Part shown: piece by piece, positions 1-5,892 of the stretch
Position numbering within the stretch: the first letter of the stretch is position 1
How the letters are laid out: every line of letters starts with the position of its first letter
Assembly (NCBI GenBank): GCA_030593185.1
Contig: JAUVHQ010000073.1
Span: forward strand, 1 to 8,922
Source of the DNA: Bacteroidota bacterium
Lineage (GTDB): Bacteria > Bacteroidota > Bacteroidia > Bacteroidales > VadinHA17
Length of the DNA: 8,922 nt
Direction of reading: 5' to 3'
Program-made: the position numbers and the translations under genes
Notes under the pieces: model-generated
Seen by the model: only the letters and a program-made list of their open reading frames with translations
The model's database searches: none
Told to the model about the DNA's origin: nothing

Positions 1-29
1 CTTTATTTAATGTAACTAATCAGTACTTA

Positions 30-90
30 AAGTGAACTAAAGTTATGAAGAAGTTAAAAGTGAACTAAAGTTAAAAGTGCCTAAAGTTAA
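30..90. repeat. Three direct copies of a 15-16 base motif
   Basis: AAGTGAACTAAAGTTA occurs identically at 30-45 and 58-73. A third variant, AAGTGCCTAAAGTTA, follows at 75-89 with CC in place of AAC. Copy spacing is irregular (12 bases, then 1 base), so this is not a strict tandem array. The third variant is the one complementary to the 9-base tandem units further right. Confidence 0.8.
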
Positions 91-135
91 GTAAGGTGAG
101 GAGGTAAGTAGGTGAGTGGTTTAGTATTTTAACAT

Positions 136-172
136 TTTAGGCACTTTAGACACTTTAGGCACTTCAGGCACT
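136..172. repeat. 9-base tandem repeat, four copies
   Basis: Four consecutive 9-base units are TTTAGGCAC, TTTAGACAC, TTTAGGCAC and TTCAGGCAC, followed by TT. Another unit, TTTAGGCAC, sits apart at 179-187. The units are reverse complements of the GTGCCTAAA motif at 77-85. Short tandem units like this tend to vary in copy number between strains; that is general knowledge, not something shown here. Confidence 0.85.
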
Positions 173-204
173 TCTTTATTTAGGCACTGAGTAGTTACTA
201 TTTA

Positions 205-807
205 CTAACTTTTCAAATTTTTGTTAGTTTTTTCAATGAAATCAAGAATTTCATTTTTACCGAGCTTTTTCTTTATTGAAAAATTAAAACTGTTGGGAAG
301 AAATTCCCAATGCTTTAATAGTTCTTTCTCAAAATTTAAAGTATTCTTTTTTAATTCGATTTCGGAGACCTTATCAGTTTTTGTAAAAACTATTACAAAA
401 GGAACCTGGTTATGTCCAAGTAGTTCGATAAACAGAACATCAATTTTTTGAGGTGGATGACGTGAATCAATAAGTACAAATAAGCACATCAAATTCTCCC
501 TTTTCAAAATATAGTTTGTTGCTGTTTTATTCCATTGTTTTTTAATATCCTTTGAAACTTTTGCATATCCGTAACCTGGAAGGTCAACAAGATACCAGCT
601 TTCATTTATGAGGAAATGATTAATAGTCCTTGTTTTTCCTGGAGTTGATGATATTTTAGCAAGCTTTTTCCTGCCCGTAAGTATGTTTATAAGTGATGAT
701 TTGCCAACATTTGACCTGCCGGTGAATGCATATTCCGGGTAATCAGGCGGCGGGCACTGATTCAATTTCGCACTACTTTTAATATATTTTGCATCCTTAA
801 TGATCAT
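205..807 (-). CDS. engB: Ribosome biogenesis GTP-binding protein EngB (YsxC/YihA)
   Basis: This is a small cytoplasmic TrmE-Era-type GTPase of 200 residues, the usual family length; the family is required for assembly of the large ribosomal subunit. Visible GTPase motifs are G1 GRSNVGKS (residues 30-37), G2 around TPGKTRT (55-61), G3 DLPGYG (75-80), G4 TKTD (142-145) and a G5-like segment near FNFSIKKKLG (174-183). The family hallmarks TPGKTRTIN and DLPGYGYA are both intact. The start at 807 gives the normal short N-terminus before the G1 loop. There is no Shine-Dalgarno sequence; the leader is C-rich. It lies 31 bases downstream of manA on the same strand, so the two are probably co-transcribed, although the functions are unrelated. 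Its stop is immediately followed by the repeat structure at 12-198. Confidence 0.97.
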   Translation of the reverse strand: MIIKDAKYIKSSAKLNQCPPPDYPEYAFTGRSNVGKSSLINILTGRKKLAKISSTPGKTRTINHFLINESWYLVDLPGYGYAKVSKDIKKQWNKTATNYILKRENLMCLFVLIDSRHPPQKIDVLFIELLGHNQVPFVIVFTKTDKVSEIELKKNTLNFEKELLKHWEFLPNSFNFSIKKKLGKNEILDFIEKTNKNLKS

Positions 808-838
808 TGGGGGCTGTTGGTTATTTTATTAATCCAGG

Positions 839-1819
839 TCAGGGAATAAAAACTTCAAGGATTGTTGATTCACCCAGGGGTTCAAAGATTACATTATCCA
901 GAAATGCCGGCACCAAAACAGTTTCTCCGGGGTTTACCTGTTCATCATTATTCTTATTATGTATTAATAAGCTGCCTTTCAGACACATAATGATAATAAA
1001 CGAATCAATCAGAGAATAGTCTTTTTCTATGGGTTTGTTAAAATCTAAAATGTTTGTATGAAAATAGTTACATTCTGCTATAGATACTGATTGATTTTTT
1101 GTTTTCTTATAAGGGCTTTTGTAATTATCATATGCTGAAAAGTCTAATGCATCAAGTGCAAGTTCAGTATGCAATTCCCTGCTGTTACCATCCTTGATTT
1201 TCCTGTCCCAGTCATAAATTCTATAAGTGATATCTGAAGTTTGTTGTATCTCGGCAAGGAGTATGCCTTTTCCGGTAGCATGTATCCTTCCCGCAGGAAT
1301 AAAAAACACATCGCCGGTCTTAGTTTTTTCAATATTCAGGATTTGATTTAAGTGACCTTCCCGAAAATATTTTTGGTATTGTTCCTTATTAATTTCTTGT
1401 TTAAACCCTGTAATTATTTCTGAATCTTTATCAGCCTGAATAATGTACCACATTTCAGTCTTGCCATATGCATTGTGTCGTTTGCAGGCAAGTTCGTCAT
1501 CCGGATGTACCTGGATAGATAATACTTTGTTGGCATCTATAAACTTAACAAGCAGTGGAAATTCGATTTCGAATTTTTCGAAAACTTTATCTCCAACCAG
1601 ATCACCCATATATATCTCAACCAGTTCCTGCAGGTTGTTCCCCGCCAGTTGGCCATTTGAAACAACGGAAATGTTATCCTTGACTCCCGAAATTTCCCAA
1701 CTCTCACCAATTTTCTTGTTATGAGGTAAGTCTTTCCCCAGGATAGTATTTAATTTGTTACCCCCCCATATCTTTTCTTTAAAAACAGGTTTGAATTTTA
1801 GTGGGTACAAAAAGTCCAT
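839..1819 (-). CDS. manA: Mannose-6-phosphate isomerase, class I (short, cupin-type)
   Basis: It interconverts mannose 6-phosphate and fructose 6-phosphate, linking mannose use and GDP-mannose supply to glycolysis in the cytoplasm. The 326 residues match the short Bacillus-type class I enzymes rather than the longer E. coli/eukaryotic form. Expected zinc ligands are visible: Q103 and H105 in the QVHP motif, E122 in KTEMWYI, and H180 in IPAGRIHA. The catalytic arginine is probably R200 in TYRIYDWDR. The N-terminal segment PVFKEKIWGG and the GESWEIS stretch (38-44) are also typical. The start at 1819 sits directly before the first conserved region, with an A/T-rich leader. It is divergent from udk across 72 bases and precedes engB by 31 bases. 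Its role could be sugar catabolism or supply for polysaccharide synthesis; the neighbours do not decide. Confidence 0.95.
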   Translation of the reverse strand: MDFLYPLKFKPVFKEKIWGGNKLNTILGKDLPHNKKIGESWEISGVKDNISVVSNGQLAGNNLQELVEIYMGDLVGDKVFEKFEIEFPLLVKFIDANKVLSIQVHPDDELACKRHNAYGKTEMWYIIQADKDSEIITGFKQEINKEQYQKYFREGHLNQILNIEKTKTGDVFFIPAGRIHATGKGILLAEIQQTSDITYRIYDWDRKIKDGNSRELHTELALDALDFSAYDNYKSPYKKTKNQSVSIAECNYFHTNILDFNKPIEKDYSLIDSFIIIMCLKGSLLIHNKNNDEQVNPGETVLVPAFLDNVIFEPLGESTILEVFIP

Positions 1820-1891
1820 TTTTTTTATTTACTTAATTAATTAGTATTTTGGAAGAAGTTTAAAAACTTATTGAGCTAAAATAATAAAAAT
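1820..1891. promoter_or_regulatory. Divergent intergenic region, manA / udk
   Basis: Seventy-two very AT-rich bases separate the two divergent starts, so promoters for both directions should lie here. No exact TAnnTTTG element is visible on either strand; the nearest is tattttg on the plus strand, one base short. A small perfect dyad, AAGTTT-aa-AAACTT, lies at 1856-1869. In such AT-rich sequence it may be chance. The promoter role is inferred from gene orientation only. Confidence 0.35.
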
Positions 1892-2524
1892 ATGTTAATT
1901 GTTGGAATTGCCGGTGGCACTGGCTCGGGAAAAACAACTGTTGTAGAGAAGATTATTGAAAAACTTCCGGAAGGTGAGGTAGTTATAATGCCTCAGGATT
2001 CATATTATAAGGATAATAGTCATCTTCCTATTGAACAAAGACAGGAGATTAATTTTGATCATCCGGGTTCAATTGAATTCTCATTACTGATCAATCATCT
2101 TAAAAAGTTGAAAAATGGTGAAATAATAAAAATGCCGATTTATTCATACCTTACATGTATAAGAGCCGATGAGACAATAAAATTACAGCCAAAACATGTG
2201 GTTATTGTAGAAGGAATAATGATACTTACTGACAAGAAGCTTAGAGAAATGATTGATATAAAGGTATTTGTTGATGCAGATGCAGATGACCGGTTAGCCC
2301 GTGTAATTAAAAGAGATATTATTGAACGTGGACGCTCTGTTGATAAGGTGCTTGAACGTTACGAAAAGACAGTGAAGCCGATGCATCTTCAGTTTATTGA
2401 ACCATCAAAAAGATTTGCTGATATAATAGTACCACAAGGTGGAGATAATAAGGTTGCTATCAATATTTTAACCTCTATTATTGAGAGGAATCTTTCAAGA
2501 TCATCCGATAAGTTGCAGATTTAA
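1892..2524 (+). CDS. udk: Uridine kinase
   Basis: It phosphorylates uridine (and usually cytidine) to the monophosphate in pyrimidine salvage in the cytoplasm. The 210 residues match the bacterial family. Visible are the P-loop GGTGSGKTT (residues 8-16), the PQDSYYKD stretch (34-41), NFDHP (54-58, nucleoside-binding region), VEGIMIL (106-112), a RDIIERGR segment of the lid (141-148) and KPMHLQFIEPSKRFADIIVP near the C-terminus. In the segment YSYLTCIR (84-91), a cysteine (C89) stands where human UCK2 has the base-contacting histidine of its YDFVSHSR segment. I recall a cysteine here in other Bacteroidetes Udk proteins, so this may be a lineage feature. The start is preceded by A-rich sequence without Shine-Dalgarno. 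The exonuclease gene follows after 16 bases, suggesting one transcript. Phosphoribulokinase is a related fold, but the motifs favour Udk. Confidence 0.95.
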   Translation: MLIVGIAGGTGSGKTTVVEKIIEKLPEGEVVIMPQDSYYKDNSHLPIEQRQEINFDHPGSIEFSLLINHLKKLKNGEIIKMPIYSYLTCIRADETIKLQPKHVVIVEGIMILTDKKLREMIDIKVFVDADADDRLARVIKRDIIERGRSVDKVLERYEKTVKPMHLQFIEPSKRFADIIVPQGGDNKVAINILTSIIERNLSRSSDKLQI

Positions 2525-2540
2525 ATAAAAATCCACCCCT

Positions 2541-3278
2541 ATGCTTGACGATATACAATTAAGTTCTATCCTGTTTATTGATATTGAAACAGTACCTTTT
2601 TGGTCTGATTTTGAAGAGATGCCTGCCCGCTTTAAGGAACTTTGGGATAAAAAGTCTTCTTATTTCAGAGAGGAAAATGAATCAGCCAAAGATGTATTTC
2701 AACGAGCAGGAATATATGCTGAGTTTGGTAAAATTATATGTGTGTCGGTTGGTTATCTTCACCAGGATGGAAAAAACAGGAAGATCAGGTTAAAATCCTT
2801 CTTCGGTGATGATGAAAAAAAATTGTTAATTGAGTTTTCTGATTTATTAAAAAATTATTCCAGCAGGAATAAACTCCATTTATGCGGACATAATGGAAAA
2901 GAATTTGATTTTCCTTACCTGGCGCGCAGAATGCTTATAAATGGGATAAAGCTTCCAAAAGTTTTGGATGTAGCAGGTAAGAAACCATGGGAAGTTAGTT
3001 TTATTGATACCATGAATCTCTGGAAGTTTGGAGATTATAAGCATTTTACCAGCCTGGATTTGCTAACCAATGTCTTTGGGATTCCGACTTCGAAAGATCA
3101 GATGGATGGCAGTATGGTAGCCGATGTATATTATAAAGATCATAATCTAAAAGCAATTGTGGAGTATTGTGAAAGAGATGTAGTGGCTGTGGTGCAGCTA
3201 ATACTGAAATTCAGGGGTGACGAATTAATCCCGTCCGAAAATATTGAGTCAACAACACAATTTGAGGAGAAAAAGTAA
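2541..3278 (+). CDS. Stand-alone 3'-5' exonuclease related to the PolB proofreading domain
   Basis: The 245-residue protein fits the predicted DEDDy exonuclease family similar to the proofreading domain of family B DNA polymerases (the PF10108-type group). Exo I is FIDIET with D14 and E16; Exo II is HNGKEFDFPYL with D123; Exo III is YCERD with Y209 and D213. All four metal-binding acidic residues and the tyrosine are present, so catalysis is expected. No polymerase domain is attached, and the C-terminal tail (about 229-245) is polar and probably disordered. The natural substrate of this family is, as far as I know, poorly defined; DNA repair or RNA/DNA end processing are the obvious options. 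It begins 16 bases after udk and converges on pdxJ, so it likely shares the udk promoter. The family assignment is firm; the cellular role is not known. Confidence 0.87.
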   Translation: MLDDIQLSSILFIDIETVPFWSDFEEMPARFKELWDKKSSYFREENESAKDVFQRAGIYAEFGKIICVSVGYLHQDGKNRKIRLKSFFGDDEKKLLIEFSDLLKNYSSRNKLHLCGHNGKEFDFPYLARRMLINGIKLPKVLDVAGKKPWEVSFIDTMNLWKFGDYKHFTSLDLLTNVFGIPTSKDQMDGSMVADVYYKDHNLKAIVEYCERDVVAVVQLILKFRGDELIPSENIESTTQFEEKK

Positions 3279-3347
3279 AAATTCTAAATTTCGAATTACC
3301 CTATTCCTGGTTTCATGCAATTCTTTGACTGTACAAACCGTTGATGG

Positions 3348-4079
3348 TCAAATCTTTTGGGACGCCATTTTTATTTTCCTCAAGTACATTTGAATTGTGT
3401 TTTCAAGTCCGAAATAAAGAGCATCTGAAATCAGGGCATGTCCGATTGACACCTCTTTCAGTGAAGGGATTTTTTGAACGAAAAAAGTCAGATTATCCAG
3501 GTTCAGGTCATGGCCTGCATTTAACTCCAGTCCTAACTCATTAGCTTTTTCAGCAGCAATGCAGAAAGGTTTAATTGCTTCTTCCCTGTTATTATGGTAT
3601 TTTGAAGCATATGGTTCGGTATAAAGTTCAATTCTATTTGTACCGGTATCAATTGCATTCTCAATAATCTGAAGTTTTGTATCAACGAAAATAGATGTTC
3701 TGATTCCTTCGTTTTGCAAAATACCAATTACATCCTTTAAAAACGATTTATTTTTTATTGTATCCCACCCGGCGCTGGAAGTAAGAACCCCCGGGAGATC
3801 TGGAACTAATGTAACCTGGTGTGGTTTCACCGGTAATACAAGCTTAAGAAATCTATCAGATGGATACCCTTCAATATTAAACTCAGTTGTGATTAATGGT
3901 TTAATATCTTTTACGTCCTGGTAGTGGATATGTCTTTCATCTGGTCTTGGATGAACGGTAATGCCTTGTGCCCCAAAGCTTTGACAGTCGGCAGTTGCTT
4001 TTAACAGGTCTGGTATGTTCCCTCCCCGGGCATTTCTTAGAGTAGCAATTTTGTTTATGTTTACACTTAAACGTGTCAT
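3348..4079 (-). CDS. pdxJ: Pyridoxine 5'-phosphate synthase
   Basis: It condenses 3-amino-1-hydroxyacetone 1-phosphate with 1-deoxy-D-xylulose 5-phosphate to make pyridoxine 5'-phosphate, the ring-closing step of DXP-dependent vitamin B6 synthesis. It is a cytoplasmic TIM-barrel enzyme; 243 residues is the standard length. Conserved segments are VNINKIATLRNARGG (6-20), GITVHPRPDERHI (39-51), NIEGYP (68-73), LVPDLPG (91-97), NRIELYTEPYA (148-158), NAGHDLNLDN (187-196) and SIGHALISDALYFGLE. By alignment with E. coli PdxJ, the key residues H43, E70, E151 and H190 are all present. The start at 4079 places the first beta strand immediately at the N-terminus, as in the family. It is divergently oriented from the CBS protein/nadK pair with an 81-base spacer and converges on the exonuclease gene, leaving 69 bases. 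No partner B6 gene is in the window, so it appears to be transcribed alone. Confidence 0.97.
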   Translation of the reverse strand: MTRLSVNINKIATLRNARGGNIPDLLKATADCQSFGAQGITVHPRPDERHIHYQDVKDIKPLITTEFNIEGYPSDRFLKLVLPVKPHQVTLVPDLPGVLTSSAGWDTIKNKSFLKDVIGILQNEGIRTSIFVDTKLQIIENAIDTGTNRIELYTEPYASKYHNNREEAIKPFCIAAEKANELGLELNAGHDLNLDNLTFFVQKIPSLKEVSIGHALISDALYFGLENTIQMYLRKIKMASQKI

Positions 4080-4110
4080 AAAATCATTTTTACTTTCGTA
4101 ATGGATATAA

Positions 4111-4137
4111 TAATTTGTATTTTTAACTACAAAATTA
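4111..4137. promoter_or_regulatory. Dyad in the pdxJ / CBS-nadK divergent spacer
   Basis: TAATTTGTA (4111-4119) and TACAAAATTA (4128-4137) are inverted copies separated by 8 bases, with one extra A in the right arm. The dyad sits near the middle of the 81-base spacer between the two divergent starts. It could be an operator or could simply reflect two opposed promoter elements. Its role is inference from position. Confidence 0.3.
4130..4137 (-). promoter_or_regulatory. Candidate Bacteroidetes -7 element for pdxJ
   Basis: Read on the minus strand this is TAATTTTG, an exact match to the TAnnTTTG -7 consensus of Bacteroidetes sigma-ABfr promoters, about 50 bases upstream of the pdxJ start. No convincing TTTG -33 element is seen 19-21 bases further upstream. 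The call is therefore tentative in such AT-rich sequence. Confidence 0.3.
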
Positions 4138-4160
4138 ACTGTTTTTTTAATATGTGAATA

Positions 4161-4826
4161 ATGCTGGCTAAAGATTTATTATCTGATGTTGTCCCTGCAT
4201 TGAAAACTTCTGATACAGGTTTGCGGGCATTGAGCTGGATGGACATATTCCGGATTTCTCATTTGCCTATTGTAAATAACCAGGAGTTTCTTGGTTTGAT
4301 TTCTGATACCGATATCTATGATCTGAATATGGCTGATGAACCGATTGGTAACCATAAGTTATCCTTATTCAGTCCTTATGTTGTGTATGACCAACATATT
4401 TATGATGTGATGAAACTGGTAGCTGAGAATCGTCTTACGGTTGTGCCGGTTCTGAATGAAAAGAAACAATATCTGGGATTGATAACGATGAATGAGTTGT
4501 TATATCATTTTGCCAAAATGTCTGCTTTAAAAGACCCGGGAGGATTAATTGTACTTGAACTTAATCAAAATGACTATTCGTTGACTCACATTGCACAGAT
4601 AGTTGAAGGTAATGATGCGAAGATTTTGAGCGCTTATGTGTCTTCTCCGGATCAATCCACTAAACTTGAGGTTACTCTCAAGATTAATCGCACCGACCTG
4701 ACCTCTATTGTTCAAACGCTGAATCGGTATAATTATAATATTAAAGCTTCATATATGGAGGATCAAAATATGGATAGCTTTTATAGCAACCGGTATGAAT
4801 CATTTATGCGTTTTCTGAATATTTAG
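4161..4826 (+). CDS. CBS-pair protein with C-terminal ACT-like domain, upstream of nadK
   Basis: The soluble 221-residue protein has two CBS repeats followed by an ACT-like module. CBS1 spans about residues 3-56 (RISHLPIVNNQEFLGLISDTDI in its core), CBS2 about 68-120 (RLTVVPVLNEKKQYLGLIT), and the ACT-like part about 128-200 (begins GGLIVLELNQNDYSLTHIAQIV and shows a beta-alpha-beta pattern). CBS pairs generally bind adenine nucleotides and ACT domains bind small ligands, often amino acids, so this is most likely a sensor or regulator rather than an enzyme; no catalytic domain is present. The start at 4161 is chosen because the in-frame ATG is followed directly by the first CBS helix (AKDLLSDVVPAL), whereas the ATG at 4152 is closed at once by TGA. 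nadK follows after 25 bases, so they are probably one transcript. The ligand and target are unknown. Confidence 0.85.
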   Translation: MLAKDLLSDVVPALKTSDTGLRALSWMDIFRISHLPIVNNQEFLGLISDTDIYDLNMADEPIGNHKLSLFSPYVVYDQHIYDVMKLVAENRLTVVPVLNEKKQYLGLITMNELLYHFAKMSALKDPGGLIVLELNQNDYSLTHIAQIVEGNDAKILSAYVSSPDQSTKLEVTLKINRTDLTSIVQTLNRYNYNIKASYMEDQNMDSFYSNRYESFMRFLNI

Positions 4827-4851
4827 TTCTGAAAAGTAAATTTATTAATAC

Positions 4852-5733
4852 ATGATTGCAGCTGTATATGGAAGAACATTTGGGCAGGATTTTTATCAGT
4901 CTATCAAGGATTTTTTTGATATTTTACTAAGAGAAGGTACAGATATCATTATTTATAAACCTTTTAAACAATTTCTGGAATCCGGTCCTGATTATTCACC
5001 CCGGGTGAAAGGTTTATTCAATTCTCATACCGACCTTCCGGATAGTACAGACATGATATTTAGTATTGGAGGTGATGGAACTTTCCTTGAGACTGTTTCT
5101 CTTGTAAGGGATAAAAAAATACCGATCGTAGGTATTAATAGCGGACGTCTCGGATTTCTGGCAACTATCTCACAGGAAAAACTGCTTGACTCTCTGGATG
5201 CTATTTTAAGTAAGAAATATTCTGTTGAAGAAAGGACACTACTTAAGCTGGACTTTCCGGGAGCAAAAAAGGAAGATTTTAACTATGCACTGAATGAAGT
5301 GTCTATTGAGAAAGCCGGATCAACAATGATCACGATTCATACTTATGTAAACGGCGAATTTCTCAATTCATATTGGGCTGATGGTTTGATCATTTCAACA
5401 CCCACCGGTTCTACTGCATATTCATTAAGTGTCGGGGGGCCAATAGTGATCCCCGGGTCAAATGACATTATTGTTTCTCCCATTTCTCCACATAACTTAA
5501 CTGTCCGTCCTTTAGTTATTCCTGATGAAGATGAACTCACGCTACGGGTGGAGGGCAGAGATAATAAATATATTGCTTCTGTCGATTCCAGATCTATTAT
5601 ACTGTCCAATAAAACTGAGATACGGGTAAAGCGGGCAGAATTCAAAATAAAAATATTGAAACTTGAGGGTCATAGTTATTACACTACACTTCGGAATAAG
5701 CTAATGTGGGGAGTAGACAAAAGGAATTGGTAA
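4852..5733 (+). CDS. nadK: NAD kinase
   Basis: It phosphorylates NAD to NADP with ATP (or polyphosphate in some members), the only route to NADP, in the cytoplasm. Length is 293 residues, normal for the bacterial enzyme. Visible motifs are GGDGTF (73-78, catalytic D75), GINSGRLGFL (94-103), ALNEV (146-150), the long conserved block around ADGLIISTPTGSTAYSLS (176-193) ending in GGP (195-197), and SVDSRS (243-248), which corresponds to the DSQ/DGQ segment of other NadK proteins. The N-terminal Rossmann-like part starts with MIAAVYGR, supporting the start at 4852. It follows the CBS/ACT protein by 25 bases and is separated from the barrel genes by 159 bases, so it probably ends the first transcription unit of this strand, possibly with read-through. 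No missing key residue is seen. Confidence 0.97.
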   Translation: MIAAVYGRTFGQDFYQSIKDFFDILLREGTDIIIYKPFKQFLESGPDYSPRVKGLFNSHTDLPDSTDMIFSIGGDGTFLETVSLVRDKKIPIVGINSGRLGFLATISQEKLLDSLDAILSKKYSVEERTLLKLDFPGAKKEDFNYALNEVSIEKAGSTMITIHTYVNGEFLNSYWADGLIISTPTGSTAYSLSVGGPIVIPGSNDIIVSPISPHNLTVRPLVIPDEDELTLRVEGRDNKYIASVDSRSIILSNKTEIRVKRAEFKIKILKLEGHSYYTTLRNKLMWGVDKRNW

Positions 5734-5745
5734 ATAAACAAAAAC

Positions 5746-5861
5746 AAAGATTTTTATCTGATTATCCTGAAATCCGGGTAAAAAAATCTTTAAGTTACCG
5801 GGCAATAAAATATTCTCTTGAGTGTTAATTAAATACTGTCAGGATAAAGTTGATTTTTTTT
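5746..5861 (+). repeat. Nested inverted repeats in the nadK / barrel-gene spacer
   Basis: Three complementary pairs are visible: aaagattttt (5746-5755) with aaaaatcttt (5782-5791), perfect over 10; ccGggtaa (5774-5781) with ttaccgg (5795-5801), 7 pairs with one bulged G; and ttatcctga (5762-5770) with tcaggataa (5839-5847), perfect over 9. The first two overlap and exclude each other. A run of eight T follows at 5854-5861. The loops are too long for a classical intrinsic terminator, but a termination or attenuation role after nadK is possible. Only the complementarity is observed. Confidence 0.35.
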
Positions 5862-5862
5862 A

Positions 5863-5870
5863 TAAATTTG
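5863..5870 (+). promoter_or_regulatory. Candidate Bacteroidetes -7 element upstream of the barrel-uppS-bamA group
   Basis: TAAATTTG is an exact match to the TAnnTTTG -7 consensus and ends 22 bases before the ATG at 5893, so transcription would start near 5877 with a short leader. A TTTG-like -33 box is not evident at the expected distance. It would drive the envelope cluster separately from nadK. The support is the motif match plus position. Confidence 0.4.
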
Positions 5871-5892
5871 TAATAAATAACCTGGCGAAATC

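Larger units (their letters stand above)
12..198. repeat. Imperfect inverted repeat built from short related motifs
   Basis: The outer arms at 12-24 (gtaactaatcagt) and 186-198 (actgagtagttac) are complementary at 12 of 13 positions. Inside them, 75-87 (aagtgcctaaagt) is perfectly complementary to 152-164, and 74-85 can pair instead with 136-147. The left half therefore carries AAGTGnnCTAAAGT-type motifs and the right half carries the same motif family in opposite orientation, around a purine-rich centre at about 86-120. Its right end lies 6 bases beyond the stop of engB (minus strand), so it would form the 3' untranslated region of that transcript. It could be a terminator or RNA-stabilising structure, or an intergenic repeat element. 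No coding sequence is visible in 1-204. The inverted layout is seen directly; any function is inference. Confidence 0.7.

Noticed and set aside
30..90. Possible CRISPR-like array
   Set aside because: The repeated motif is only 15-16 bases, the gaps are 12 and 1 bases, there are three copies, and no cas gene is present. These are simple intergenic repeats.
1443..1724. Open frame of 93 codons on the plus strand inside manA
   Set aside because: It is fully antisense to a complete, motif-rich manA, and its translation is Ser-rich with no recognisable domain.
1856..1869. AAGTTT-aa-AAACTT dyad in the manA/udk spacer, considered as an operator
   Set aside because: It is short and made almost wholly of A and T in an extremely AT-rich spacer, so chance is likely. 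It is noted only within the spacer feature.
3280..3297. AATTC...GAATT palindrome between the convergent exonuclease and pdxJ genes, considered as a shared terminator
   Set aside because: The arms are only 5 bases with a mismatch, purely A/T-rich inside, and no T-run follows on either side.
3341..3544. Short plus-strand open frame overlapping the end of pdxJ
   Set aside because: It lies almost entirely antisense to conserved PdxJ residues and has no recognisable features.
5343..5645. Open frame of 100 codons on the minus strand inside nadK
   Set aside because: It is antisense to the most conserved part of NadK, and its translation resembles no known family. It is explained as a shadow of codon bias.
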